DNA from: Paramyrothecium sp. XJ0827
Taxonomy: Eukaryota; Ascomycota; Sordariomycetes; Hypocreales; Stachybotryaceae
Assembly: GCA_020881915.1 (NCBI GenBank)
Contig: JAJFPB010000002.1
Span: 2,604,001-2,668,000 of the forward strand
Direction of reading: 5' to 3'
Length of the DNA: 64,000 nucleotides
A program made the position numbers and the translations under genes. The notes under the pieces are model-generated. The model was not told where the DNA came from. It saw only the letters and a list, made by a program, of their open reading frames with translations, and did no database searches. Every line of letters begins with the position of its first letter. The stretch's first letter is position 1. Positions 1 to 10,876 of the stretch are shown here, in pieces.

Positions 1-2443
1 GCGAAGAGGTTTTCCACCTGAGCAGGCCTAATATGACTCGATCTTGCGAGAACTGGGTGCTGCATAGATACGAGTTGACAAGAAGGACGGCAAGACCTCC
101 TGCAAGCTCAGCGGCGTACTCGTTCCTACCCGGAGCTGTCCACGGCAATGACATGTAACCTCCTTTTCCAGTTGGCCCAGCCTGCGCTGTGGAGGTGTTG
201 TCGTCAAGTTTGTATAGAAAGAGGCCATGCAAGCCGTCTCTAATAAAGGCGTCTTGACCCCATAGGGGCAAATGAGCAACCGCAAAAGGTGGATTGGGCA
301 TATCCGCCAAGAACATGACCACGTGCGCAGTGGCAACCTCACTCTGCGGTATGGACAACCGTATGGTCTGATGCCATTGTTCGCCCTTGTCTGCAGCGAT
401 GGACTTGAATGTAGATAGTGCCTCTCCATTTGAGGATGCGAAAATGCATTTGTCGAGTCGCTCGCCAGAGGTTTTACGGACCTCCATAGTGACCTGCAAA
501 TTGGCACCCTGGGACGGCAGAGGCAGATTTATTGCACTGCCGCCGTATTTAGATAAAAGGTTCTGCTTCCCAAGAGCAGCGCCGCTCAGCGTAAGGTAGA
601 TATCGGATCGCGGCCTCGTTGGAGCCCCCGCGAAACCGATCCTGCTTGTCTTGGAAACCCCTGAGAGCAGCGTCGGTGTCGACTTAATGAGTGCATCAGC
701 ATCAGGGCTAGTGAGTCCTCTGACATGGAGGTTAAGTCGCTCTCCTCGACGTGACTTCTCGTAAAAGCCGCTGGGGCTGTCCATCAACTCCTTGACCAAA
801 GGATCCCATTCCTCTCTGGAATCCTTGTCATTGGAGTATCTGGGGGTTTGCGACCAAATACTGATGACTTGTTCCACACCCTCGGCGCGCTTTGCAGCCA
901 TGTTCAATTTCAAGACGCCAGTCCCAACCACGCGTTGCGCAGTCTGTGACGGTGGTGTTGCACCGTTTGGTCGCGACGATGCCGTGTTCGGGGCTGTCTG
1001 ACCCTCCTGGGTGTTTGTGGCCTGAGCCGATGGTCTCTCCCCCAACTCCGAAACAGTACCCATTGCGGATACGGGGCCGCCTCGAGAGAAGGCAGAACGT
1101 GTGGACTTGGTTCCCCACATCAGGCTTCTCCTAGAGCCTTTGTTACCGCTGGCAGAGGGAGGTTTTGGGCTCTCCTTCGCTTGCGAGGCCTGTGTTCCAT
1201 GGCTTGATCGTGGCGCTGGCTCTTCCGCAACGACCTGTTGTGAGGCAATTACCTTGACTACAAGGTAAAGTTCTGACTCTATTGATGGAACGTCCCCTAT
1301 GTCATGTGCGGAGAGGTCGACAAAAAGGGTTTTTGTCTGCGCAGTCTGTGCGAGGCTGCCAATCGTACCTCCAGCGGGAATGTCGATGCTGAAGGCCTCG
1401 GACAGAGTAATTGGTTTTTCGTCTGGCGTCTTACTCACAAGGTAGACAAGGAGTGCCATCTTCTCGGCGGATGATCCTGCAAATCCTTTAACCTCGACCA
1501 AGAGGTGATGGAGGCTCGTTTGTTCCAATGTTGGTTGCGGAGGTTCGTTCAAGAGACTCATGATGGACTGAAGCTTTGTCACTTCCACCGCAGAATCGTC
1601 GCCTGTCAGGACACGACCACGAGCTTTAGGATCGCGTACTATCACCTCACGCCCACAAAGTTTGTTCGTAGCGACTAAATCCCACACCGTCTGTTCTCGT
1701 AGGCGTTCATATTCGTAGGCTGTAAGCACGTTGTAGAGAAACTGCTGGCGACTGTGATTTAGGCGTGTGATAAGATCCGACATCTTGTTCAATGTTGCAT
1801 ATTGCCTCGAAAGGAGCAACTCATGTAGATTCTTGGAGTGCCATTCCCTTAGACACGAGGATATTTCATCCACCAAGGGCTCGGCAGCGGAAGTCGGAGT
1901 CTCGTCACCTATTTTCAGCATAGGGACTGGAGCCGCAGGCCGGGGAGCGTCAGGATCCCTCTGGACGGGTATTGATAACTTTCCATGGGTACCGTTGGAA
2001 AGCTCCTTCAAAGGTCGCCTCTTGGTTGTTGAGCTGCTCCTCTGCTCCTTGAATCTCGGCACCGCGCCATCGGCGCCATTGGTGATTCCACTCTTGGCGG
2101 AATCGCTTCCAGGGCCGGTTCTTGACGCCAACCCATCCTCCCCCACTGAGTGTGCTTCTTCCGTTCCGTCAAACTCGCCAAGCATCTCTCGAACCTCGAC
2201 ATGATTACGAGGAAACACGCCACTGAAGACGCGGGCCTCTAGCGTCTGTCCCTTGACTGAGGTCAGACCGGCCAGCAGACTGGGCGGGGCTACAAGGTAA
2301 CCACGGAGCCAGCTGCCGTCCGGGGTCTCTTCGATCACGTAGAGCTCATCCCCGATTTCGAGGGGGAGGTCGGCCGGGCTCGAGGCAGCGAAGGGATATG
2401 TCGCGACGGCAAAGGCAATCCGGGGAAGCGGCTGCCAGGGCAT
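1..2443 (-). CDS. DCK1: DOCK-family guanine nucleotide exchange factor, N-terminal part (cut by window edge)
   Basis: One open frame runs from the ATG at 2443 to the window edge (about 814 codons) with no stop or obvious intron; the 3' part lies outside. Residues about 8–75 form an SH3 domain (ATYPF, GDELYVIEE and SWLRGYL elements). A low-complexity Ser/Pro/Thr stretch follows, then a helical DOCK N-terminal region near residues 190–290. Residues about 590–770 match the DHR-1/C2 domain (RSDIYLTL, VTMEVRK, and a conserved FLADMP...FAVAHLPLW block). DOCK proteins activate Rac/Cdc42-type GTPases at membranes, with DHR-1 binding phosphoinositides; in fungi they act in polarity and hyphal growth. 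The catalytic DHR-2 domain should lie beyond the left edge. The start is the first ATG of the frame, directly before the SH3 domain. Confidence 0.82.
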   Translation of the reverse strand, partial: MPWQPLPRIAFAVATYPFAASSPADLPLEIGDELYVIEETPDGSWLRGYLVAPPSLLAGLTSVKGQTLEARVFSGVFPRNHVEVREMLGEFDGTEEAHSVGEDGLASRTGPGSDSAKSGITNGADGAVPRFKEQRSSSTTKRRPLKELSNGTHGKLSIPVQRDPDAPRPAAPVPMLKIGDETPTSAAEPLVDEISSCLREWHSKNLHELLLSRQYATLNKMSDLITRLNHSRQQFLYNVLTAYEYERLREQTVWDLVATNKLCGREVIVRDPKARGRVLTGDDSAVEVTKLQSIMSLLNEPPQPTLEQTSLHHLLVEVKGFAGSSAEKMALLVYLVSKTPDEKPITLSEAFSIDIPAGGTIGSLAQTAQTKTLFVDLSAHDIGDVPSIESELYLVVKVIASQQVVAEEPAPRSSHGTQASQAKESPKPPSASGNKGSRRSLMWGTKSTRSAFSRGGPVSAMGTVSELGERPSAQATNTQEGQTAPNTASSRPNGATPPSQTAQRVVGTGVLKLNMAAKRAEGVEQVISIWSQTPRYSNDKDSREEWDPLVKELMDSPSGFYEKSRRGERLNLHVRGLTSPDADALIKSTPTLLSGVSKTSRIGFAGAPTRPRSDIYLTLSGAALGKQNLLSKYGGSAINLPLPSQGANLQVTMEVRKTSGERLDKCIFASSNGEALSTFKSIAADKGEQWHQTIRLSIPQSEVATAHVVMFLADMPNPPFAVAHLPLWGQDAFIRDGLHGLFLYKLDDNTSTAQAGPTGKGGYMSLPWTAPGRNEYAAELAGGLAVLLVNSYLCSTQFSQDRVILGLLRWKTSS

Positions 2444-4430
2444 TGAATTTCCAAGTGCGAGTTGTTATCTTTTTGAGTTTGAGAGTTCACGTCGAAGTCG
2501 GCGGAGTTACGCTGGGGTGTGGTCTCGTGCTTGGCTCGCAGAAGCTGTCACGTCGCGCGGCGTGTGTTTCGTGGACACATCAATTGAATGCGCCGTGTGT
2601 CGGGGTCTTGCACGGCGACGGAACCAATTGACAGTTCATCGATCGGATCTCTGCGAGGAAGGTCGCGGGTGCTGGAATGCTCGAGGCGTGGTGGGTATCT
2701 GGTCGTAGCTAGAAGTGGACGAGCTAGGATGCCCCTAATGGTCCTTGGGTGCTATCTCAGATGAGCGACGTGCGTCGGAGTCAGGAAGAATGCCGCGCCG
2801 CAAGTCGACAGAGGAGGGCGCTCGTGGCTATGTCGATTCGGCACACTCTTGTATAGGAAATGCGAATCCTATGACGGCCCTGTCCTGCCTCGACAAGTCT
2901 CTCGTTACCTTATTACACAGGTACAAAAAAAAGATCACCCTGCAGCAAGGATACCAAGGCCGTCCGATTAAGCGCATGGTCAGAGGATCAGAGGTGCGCA
3001 CGGGGCGCCCAGTTTAGCGCCTCTTGCAGCTCTCATTAGTGGGTGCCTCTGTTCAGCCCTCTGAACGTTCAGGAGGACCCTTAAGGGGAGGCAGGGGCAG
3101 GGGGCCAGCGCCGGTCACAATCACGCCTTGGCTATCTACCACGTTGTTGTGTAGATACTGACGCCAAAAGCGATAGCTCTCTTATATGGTTTTCACAGTC
3201 AATATGTCGTTGACCTTCCCAAATTGTCGAGTCTCCGGCTGTGTCATGAATAAACGACCAGCAGTGCATGCCTTGTGCCTTCAAACCTAGTACCGTAAAG
3301 CGTCCACATTATCCATTCGTTCCCTCATGTGGCTGCAACCTGCAAGGTACGTACCGAATCTACGCCTGTGTCGATCACAGCATTCACAAACTTGCATACC
3401 TACCCTGAAGCCGTTTTGCACAACCTCTCCTAGGTGTCTAGTTTTCGTTGCCTACAACTCCACAGAATGCAACAAGTCATCTCTGCTTCCAACGGTCGCG
3501 TTCACCGCATTTTCTTGGCTACTTATTCGTTCTTTTGGTGTCTTCGCCGTCACCGGGCGCATCTGTAAAGTAGAGGATTTCCCGAACTTCGCAAGTGGCT
3601 CATCACCGGCATGTGAATCTGGGAACCGTCTCGCGCCCAGAAGCTTGTCCTCAGCCATGCAAGTGCCCTCACTTCCTGTTATACGCGGTGACCTGTGGAA
3701 TGCTACAAGTCCCTGGCGTGGTCATCTCTTGACCAGTCCAGGTACTAGGAATGCCCTGAAATCGCAAACCTCACGTAGAAGTCCGGTTCAACGAGGAACG
3801 GTTGTAAGAAGTCGAGTGAGATGTGACGCTGTACAGCCCAAGGTGAAGATTGGTTCCTGCTGCAGTATCATTGCATGATAAGATCCATCGGTGGCGCAAT
3901 AAGGTAGATCGAGGCACCTCCCTTACCTTTTGACTCCAGGTATTAGCCAAGGCGTACGAGTTGCAGACTGTGTTGCCACACTGACTGTCTAGGGACATCA
4001 GGATACGTGTGAGGCGCAAGCCCGAAAGAGCGAATTCTTCATGAAAGATTGAGTAACAAGAGCTATGCGCTACAGCACGATACCACACTTGCTAAAATAC
4101 AATATTCAATCGAAATTGTTCCCAAACAGCCCTCATTGGTTTTCCTAGGCGTTTGTAACGAAATCGGCGACAGCCGTCAGCTGCGGCCATCGAAACTGGC
4201 ATCACTGGAGCCCATCCATCAATATCGAAACCCCACCAAATTACACCCAATGACGACCTCCCCCATTGATTCACTCCTCACTCCTTACTTTTGTTGGCAT
4301 TCTGCCTCAACCTCTTAACTCAAGGAAACCAACCATAAAATCAATATACGGGAAGACCCTAGCTCTGCAGAAAAAACAGAATAGACTTCTGCGTCTCTGG
4401 TCGGCCTAAACCAGCCGATACTCGACCAGC
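2444..4430. other. Intergenic region, DOCK/GNAT divergent promoters
   Basis: About 2 kb between two divergent starts. It contains a perfect 12-bp palindrome CTGAACGTTCAG at 3061–3072. A 183-codon ATG-started frame at 3327–3878 (+) has no recognisable domain and unconvincing composition, so it is not called as a gene. No tRNA, repeat or transposon was recognised. Confidence 0.6.
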
Positions 4431-5249
4431 ATGGGTACGCCCTTTGTCACCCTCCTCGAGCCTAGCAAGCTTGAAGGATATCAGCCTGGAGCCCCGACAG
4501 AAGCACAACCGAGCTCAGTGCCTCAGACATTCCTCGACGCCATGGAAGTACGCAACGAGGTATTCGTCGAGGAGCAAAAGGTGCCTGCCGAGAATGAGTT
4601 TGATGCGGACGACGAGCGCAGCTGTCACTGGGTTGTCTACGCAAGTGTCAACCAGACTGAGGCGGCCGAAGTGCGGGACAATGACGGAAACGTCCTCCAG
4701 CCACGCAAAAGCAGCACACGGTCAACGCCCATAGGAACCATAAGGCTGGTTCCTTTCCCACACGCACCGCATCCTCAAATCGGTGCTCATTACTACGACG
4801 GCATTCTCACTGACGCCGACGGCAAGAAGATTGAGCCTGACGACGGGCCACCAGAAGTTAGTTTCGGAAAAGATCGACAGACCACCTTCCACGACGGTCG
4901 TGAGCCCTACGTAAAACTTGGCAGGTTGGCCGTCGTGAAGGAGTTTCGAGGCCACGGCATCGCACGCCTGCTAGTCAACACTGCCCTGAACTGGCTCAGA
5001 CAGAACCCATCCTACTTCGACCCGAGCATCCGAGAGCTCGGTCTTGAACAGGTTGGCGCATCCAGCGAAACTGACATACCAAAATGGGGCGGCCTTGTCT
5101 GCACGCATGCACAAACTGCTGTCAAAGGAGTTTGGGCGAAATGGGGGTTTGAGATTGACGATGGGATGGGACAATGGTGGGAGGAGGGCATGCCCCATGT
5201 TGGCATGTTTCAGCGTGTTGACACGGTCCCGAAGCAAATACGAATTTGA
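4431..5249 (+). CDS. GNAT-family acyl-CoA N-acyltransferase
   Basis: Single-exon gene of 272 residues starting at the first ATG of the frame. The acetyl-CoA-binding motif A is visible near residues 168–185 (VVKEFRGHGIARLLVNTAL, with the R-G-x-G-x-A turn preceded by a KLGRLAV beta strand). The N-terminal third carries a 'VRNEVFVEEQKVPAENEFD' block, typical of fungal GNAT proteins related to YjcF/ElaA-type enzymes. It has no signal peptide or membrane segment, so it is probably cytosolic or nuclear. Substrate cannot be told from sequence. The family transfers an acetyl group from acetyl-CoA to an amine. It converges on RPS5 with about 360 bp between the stop codons. Confidence 0.8.
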   Translation: MGTPFVTLLEPSKLEGYQPGAPTEAQPSSVPQTFLDAMEVRNEVFVEEQKVPAENEFDADDERSCHWVVYASVNQTEAAEVRDNDGNVLQPRKSSTRSTPIGTIRLVPFPHAPHPQIGAHYYDGILTDADGKKIEPDDGPPEVSFGKDRQTTFHDGREPYVKLGRLAVVKEFRGHGIARLLVNTALNWLRQNPSYFDPSIRELGLEQVGASSETDIPKWGGLVCTHAQTAVKGVWAKWGFEIDDGMGQWWEEGMPHVGMFQRVDTVPKQIRI

Positions 5250-5606
5250 GCCACGGCACAGGGCTGTGCCGAGTTGGACATGACGTGCATATCTCTTGCC
5301 TGTAGTGGAGGAACCGCTGGCCGGCAGGGTCGAGGTTGAGGCACACTAAACGGAAGATAATAGACATGCGATAGTGCATCACGCGCAAGAGCAGACCCAA
5401 AGTCATGCAAAAGGCAGAGACTTAACTAGAAGAAACTTATTCATTTGCTCCCAAGAGCCCGGACTTTTATTGAGCCTCTAGAGCATATTTGTGACAATCC
5501 ATAGCCGCGTTCCCAGACCTGAACGCAAAATGCAATTCTGCAAGATACCAGAACCACGCCGAAGCCACAACCCCTCCCATGCCATTTCTCCACGCCATTG
5601 CACCGT
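5250..5606. other. Convergent intergenic region, GNAT/RPS5 3' ends
   Basis: About 360 bp holding the 3' untranslated regions of two convergent genes. No further gene or repeat is seen. Confidence 0.6.
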
Positions 5607-6383
5607 TTATCGGTTGCTCTTGGCCACACGCTCCAGCTCATCCTTCTTCTTGATAGCGTAAGAGTTGCTGCTTCCCTTGGCGGCGTTGATCAGCTCCTCA
5701 GCAAGGCACTCGGCAATGGACTTGACGTTGCGGAAAGCGGCCTCGCGGGCACCAGTGGTGAGCAGGGCGATGGCCTGGTTCACCCGGCGGAGAGGGGAGA
5801 CATCGACGGCCTGTCGGCGGACGGTACCGGCGGAGCCAATACGGGTAGAGTCTTCGCGGGGACCGCAGTTGACAATAGCATCAACGGCGACCTGGATGGG
5901 GTTCTGGTCGGTCATGAGGTGGATCTGATTATGTGTGTTAGCCACTTTTTGTGTCCCAACCCGCGCCAAGTATGTGGTGAACGTACGATCTCGAAAGCGT
6001 GGGCGACAATGCGGACGGCCATGAGCTTCTTTCCGTTGTTGCGGCCGTGCATCATGAGCGAGTTGGTCAGGCGCTCAATGATGGGGCAGTTGGCCTTGCG
6101 GAATCGCTTGACGGCATATCGGCCGGCAGAGTGGGTGACATAGACGGGGTTTCGCAGGGAAACGTAGTCACTAATCGATGGAAAAATCCGTCAGCCCAAC
6201 ATATCCTCCTCGAATCCAACGGGTAGGAAAATTCTCGACGTACGTCAGGGAGATGTCGCGGACCTCGACATCGTAATCCCACTTGTTGAACAGCTTAACG
6301 TTGCCAACCTCCTTCACGACATCCTTGGGGAGGATATCGACAAGGGCCGAGTTCTCGACCTCGATCTCGCCGCCGTCAGACAT
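5607..6383 (-). CDS. RPS5: 40S ribosomal protein S5 (uS7)
   Basis: Three coding exons at 6383–6244, 6170–5987 and 5924–5607 give 213 residues, the normal size for eukaryotic uS7. Both introns have GT–AG ends and restore the frame exactly. Diagnostic uS7 blocks are present: KLFNKW near residue 30, [54 protein letters not shown], and a C-terminus ending [14 protein letters not shown]. It is a component of the small-subunit head, contacting mRNA and the E site. The gene is head-to-head with RPS25 and shares a 325-bp promoter with it, which suggests co-regulation. Confidence 0.96.
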
Positions 6384-6708
6384 GTTGGCTGTTGCAGTCG
6401 TGCTGTTCCGGTGCTGGCGGGGGACTGCCGTTAGTAGTGGTGGTGAATTGTCGGGATGGGATTTTTCGTGAGGTTGAAGGTCGGCTTGATCCTGGAGGTT
6501 TGAAATTTCGGGTGGTGTGTATCCTTGGCGAATCAGGGCGCGGCAAAATTGTGGTACGTACCCTACGCTCACAAATTCTTAGGGCTCGGCTGCCCTGGGC
6601 GAACTTCGGCTGTGGGGAGGGACAAGTGGGAGTACTCTTAGGATTCTGGCTTTCGCAAAATTCCCAGTTCCACTCCAACATCCATCAACGACAGCACAAT
6701 ATATCAAG
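6384..6708. promoter_or_regulatory. Bidirectional ribosomal-protein promoter RPS5/RPS25
   Basis: Only 325 bp separate the two start codons. A TTAGGGCT at 6579–6586 reads AGCCCTAA on the other strand and matches the ARCCCTAA consensus reported for Tbf1 at ribosomal-protein promoters in several ascomycetes. Two GCAAAATT copies (near 6543 and 6656) flank it. Function is inferred from motif match and position only. Confidence 0.5.
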
Positions 6709-7124
6709 ATGGTATGCCAGCGCCCTCGCACACCCCGACGATGAGAAACGAATCGAGATGCTAATATCATGCCTTTGTGAATAGGCGCCCGCTGCTGGAG
6801 GCAAGAAGCAAAAGAAGAAGTGGTCGAAGGGCAAGGTCAAGGACAAGGCCCAGCACGCCGTCATCCTCGACAAGACCACCTCTGAGAAGCTCAACAAGGA
6901 TGTCCAGTCCTACCGCCTGGTGACCATCGCCACCCTCGTCGACCGATTGAAGATCAACGGTTCGCTGGCCCGCCAGTGCATCGCCGACCTCGAGGAGAAG
7001 GGTATCATCAAGCCTGTCGTCACCCACAGCAAGATGAAGATTTACAGTATGGCCACACTCACCTAACACCACGATGCACATTGTCTCTAACATTAATCTA
7101 GCCCGCGACGTTAGCAGCGCTTAA
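6709..7124 (+). CDS. RPS25: 40S ribosomal protein S25 (eS25)
   Basis: Exon 1 is only the start codon (6709–6711), followed by a GTATGC intron. Exon 2 is 6785–7046 and exon 3 is 7102–7124, giving 95 residues. The protein has the family's basic N-terminus (GGKKQKKKWSKGKVKDKAQHAV), the winged-helix core with LVDRLKINGSLARQ, and the IIKPVVTHSKMKIYTR ending. eS25 sits in the 40S head near the E site and supports initiation on some IRES elements. It is slightly shorter at the N-terminus than the yeast protein. It is divergent from RPS5. Confidence 0.95.
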
Positions 7125-7514
7125 GTCAATTAAATATTGAAGGATAGGAACCGATTCTGGTAGTTTTGGCGTCGGAAATGACCGATATGACACAATGGTC
7201 ATAGGGTGGGAGGAAGTGCAAGGCGCAAAAGTCTTGCTGGGACGTATGTCATGCTCGGTATAGCATACCCAGGGTCCGGAAAGCCCTTCAGCTAACGGTT
7301 ACGGAAATGAAAATCTTTTGATCAACTGCTGCTTGCGTGCTGCCTTCTGTTGCCATAACTTGGAATCTTGACTTGATGCCATGATGAACCCTCTGCATGC
7401 CTGGAAATGTCTAGCAGAGCCTATTCCTCTATAATCAATACGAAGGACTCCCCCGGCAGGAGCTCTACCCAGAACCTACCGCAGCGATGTTTGTTGCTGG
7501 CTCAACTTGTCAGA
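7125..7514. other. Intergenic region downstream of RPS25
   Basis: About 390 bp containing the RPS25 3' end and the 3' flank of the minus-strand orphan gene. Nothing else is recognised. Confidence 0.5.
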
Positions 7515-8370
7515 TCACCACGTCGTTCGGCCTCGGGTCCCATGGTACAAAACATGACCATCATAGGCACCCACCTTCCTGCCGAGCCCTTTACACCAGG
7601 CCCAACGCATCCAGAGTCGCAATGCAAATACGCCTGTAGCCCAAAGAGCTGCACCAAAAGCTAATTGAAAATATGACGTGACGAGCTGTGGCTCAGCGAA
7701 CGGAAGACCAAACGCCGTATCAATCTTCAAGTACATCACCTCGTCTGTAGACGCTGATAGCGGCAGATTGGTTGTATGAGAAAAGTCCAGATAATGTGAA
7801 CGGCCATGAAGCCAACATGGTCTTGTGAAAACTACGCTGTCACCATTTACTTGCAGTACTTTCGTATCGTTCCCATAACATATACTGCTTTTCATGGTGA
7901 TGCCATCACAACAGTTCTTAGCTTTGCAGGGAATAAGTGTATTAAGTGGGAAGTCGGTAAAGAGGTTTCTCGTTTTGCAGTCGGATGAAATAAACAATTG
8001 ACCCGCCTCTCCTGTCCGCGACACAGGTGTTCCGTCTTTCAATCGAGATTGTGTGATGGGCCGGACGACCCGAAAATTGAGCTTCCTGATGAGTAAGAAA
8101 GGATACACAAAATTTAAGGACACATGCCACCAAGCACAAGTACACAACACAGCAATGAGAGTAAATTCACGAGCAAATAATAAGTTAAGTGAGACAAGGT
8201 CTTGACTGAGATCCACTACCACCCCTGGCTGGCGGAATACAGCTTTGGCCCACCTTATCTTCGATAAAGTGTATTATTACCTTCCCTGTTTTGCCGCTGT
8301 GATCGAAGCGCTTAGAAAACATATATTCCGAGACCGCGATGCTTCGCTCCAGGATGCAGGATGTGTACAT
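7515..8370 (-). CDS. Orphan membrane protein with Cys-rich ectodomain (two-exon model)
   Basis: I do not recognise this protein. A 714-nt open frame (8228–7515) lacks its own ATG. Splicing an upstream ATG exon (8370–8281) through a 52-nt GTAATA...CCAG intron gives a clean 267-residue product. It has a hydrophobic segment near residues 45–65 (LIAVLCTCAWW...FVYPFLLI) and a second near residues 215–240 (FQLAFGAALWATGVFAL) followed by a basic tail. Between them lies a probable extracytoplasmic region with five clustered cysteines (C-x15-C-x3-CC-x9-C) and an NDT sequon. The gene could be lineage-specific or decaying. The start exon is the weakest part of the model. Confidence 0.38.
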
Positions 8371-9454
8371 ATAGCTATCCTTGAATGCCTGTGCACAATC
8401 CCGAACGACTGAGAAGTGAAACTTGGTTGTTCACTCAGCTACCCTTGGGAGAAGCGAAAAATGCAAGGCCTGTAGGTAGGGATATCTGTGATGGAGGCTC
8501 ATTACGGCCGGGCGAACGGCAAAGCTTTGAACCCACCGGCTTGGGAGAATCGCCCGGGCCCCTTAGAGAATACCGAGCTTTCTTAGCGACTTGGACATCT
8601 AAATAGCCCCATAACCCGGCATTGGGCTTATTACCACGGGGATTACAGGTCAAGTGAATGAATGCTTGCCGGGACCGGGTTAGAAAAGGAAAAAAGCAAA
8701 GGGCATGGATATTAAGGCCTCCTTTTCTGGAGCATATAACGAAACGGAATGTTTAGTGCCTGAGGACGGAATTCACTCAAACGGAGAGAACCTTTGATGC
8801 CGCAGAACTAACAATGGGGTAGTGGCTTTTCATTACTCGTTACGGACATGTCTGCAGAGATTTACTGTATCTCTAAGAGACAGCGAGGGAAAAAATTCCT
8901 CAGAGCCTGAAGAGCCGTCGGCACCCTAAGGTATGACCTTCCAGTGATGCGCTGGTTAGAATGGTGGCAAACTGTCCCGAAAGGGGTCGCCGTCGTGCCT
9001 CAGGTATCCGCCAGCAATCCTTTGGAGATGAACCGTGCAATTCGGGCTGAACCGGGAAATGTCGGGGGTGCCAAGTGCGGATTCGCACCCCTCCCCTGGC
9101 CTGGACAGCGAGGTCAGCAACAATGAAAGGAGGAAAAAAGGCCTTTGCCTGAGGCTACCAGTGCGCTAGCATGTGCAGCAGCAGCTTGTTGCTGTGGGAG
9201 CACGGAGTTCCCTGGTGGGCCAAGGGAGCTTAGCGGCTGCTCATTGGTGCGCGGCAAGAAGCACAGAGGCTGGGGCCCCTTCCCTCATAAGCCGACCCCC
9301 CAAGCCCCGTCTTTTGCTCTCAAAAATTTTCCACCCGTCGACTTTATATCCCTCGACTCTCCAAACATTCTCTTCCTTCTCCTTCTTCATCTCCAATCTC
9401 CTCTCAATCTTTTCTCTTGTCTCTCCGGTACAGCCTAGTGCTCCGCGTTTCAAG
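8371..9454. other. Intergenic region upstream of ADP/ATP carrier
   Basis: About 1.1 kb. The last 150 bp before the carrier start are strongly CT-rich (runs of CTTCTCC and TCTCC near 9360–9430), typical of highly expressed fungal promoters. No gene is supported in the rest. Confidence 0.55.
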
Positions 9455-10876
9455 ATGGCCGAACAGCAGAAGGTTCTGGGCATGCCGGTAAGTTGTCAGC
9501 TCTTCTCATCGTGAAATGCCGCGTTGGCAATGGCGATGCCGCCAGCGATCGGATCAGTTCAAGGAAGTCGGAGAAGACATCAATTATCATGCGGATCGCG
9601 ATGATCAATTGGCTTCACTCGATACCGACGTCTTTGGCACTGCGCCGCCGCTGGTGTTGTTGCAATTGCACTGGCTGATGAAAATTTCGCACCGACGTGC
9701 AACGTGGATAAATGCTAATTTACTTTTTGCAGCCCTTCGTCGCCGACTTCCTGAGTATGTTTGCTCAACCATCCAACCATCAAGCAGTCCATCGCAAGCG
9801 ATGATGCTTCGATGTTGTTACGATCCACGCATCTCCCTGCAGTATAACTGACTCGATTGAATAGTGGGTGGTGTTGCCGCCGCCGTCTCGAAGACTGCCG
9901 CCGCTCCCATTGAGCGTGTCAAGCTCCTGATCCAGAACCAGGTATGTCGCACCGCCCTGGGAAGCACGTGCGCCCGAGTGATTCCATATGATGGCTAACC
10001 CCCTGCAGGATGAGATGATCAAGAGCGGTCGTCTTGAGCGCCGCTACACCGGCATTGGTGACTGCTTCAAGCGCACCGCTGCCGATGAGGGTGTCATGGC
10101 TCTGTGGCGTGGTAACACTGCCAACGTCATCCGATACTTCCCTACCCAGGCCCTGAACTTCGCTTTCCGTGACAAGTTCAAGAAGATGTTCGGCTTCAAG
10201 AAGGAGCGTGATGGCTACGCCTGGTGGATGGTTGGCAACCTGGCTTCCGGTGGTGTAAGTTGAATGGATCTTCCCTATCTCGCTCGAAGCTTGACTGACC
10301 TCTCTGTTCCAGGCTGCTGGTGCCACTTCCATGCTTTTCGTCTACTCTCTCGACTACGCCCGTACCCGTCTTGCCAACGATGCCAAGAACGCCAAGAGCG
10401 GTGGTGACCGTCAGTTCAACGGTCTCGTTGATGTCTACCGCAAGACCCTCGCTTCCGATGGTATTGCCGGTCTCTACCGTGGTTTCATGCCCTCCGTCGC
10501 TGGTATCATCGTCTACCGTGGTCTCTACTTCGGCATGTACGACTCCTTCAAGCCCGTTGTCCTCGTCGGTCCCCTGGCCAACAACTTCCTTGCCTCCTTC
10601 GCTCTCGGCTGGCTCGTCACCACTGGTGCCGGTATCGCCGCCTACCCTCTTGATACCATCCGTCGTCGTATGATGATGACCTCTGGTGAGGCCGTCAAGT
10701 ACAAGAACTCCTTCGATGCCGGTCGCCAGATCATCGCCCAGAACGGTGTCAAGGCTCTGTTCAACGGTGCTGGTGCCAACATTCTCCGTGGTGTTGCCGG
10801 TGCTGGTGTCCTGTCCATCTACGATCAGCTCCAGGTCCTCCTCTTCGGAAAGGCCTTCAAGGGTGGCTCTGGCTAA
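9455..10876 (+). CDS. AAC: Mitochondrial ADP/ATP carrier
   Basis: Five exons (9455–9487, 9733–9754, 9865–9941, 10009–10254, 10313–10876) give 313 residues, the family's usual length. Three mitochondrial-carrier repeats are present with [14 protein letters not shown] and PLDTIRRR signatures. The nucleotide-exchanger hallmark RRRMMM is at about residue 245. The protein exchanges cytosolic ADP for matrix ATP across the inner mitochondrial membrane. The first intron is long for this genome (245 nt) and the first two exons are tiny, common in highly expressed fungal carriers. Strong codon bias towards GCC/GGT/AAG agrees with high expression. Confidence 0.96.

Noticed and set aside
3327..3878. 183-codon ATG-started frame (+) between DOCK and GNAT
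   Set aside because: A short hydrophobic stretch is present but no family resemblance, no clear leader and no splice structure. Kept as a possible orphan only.
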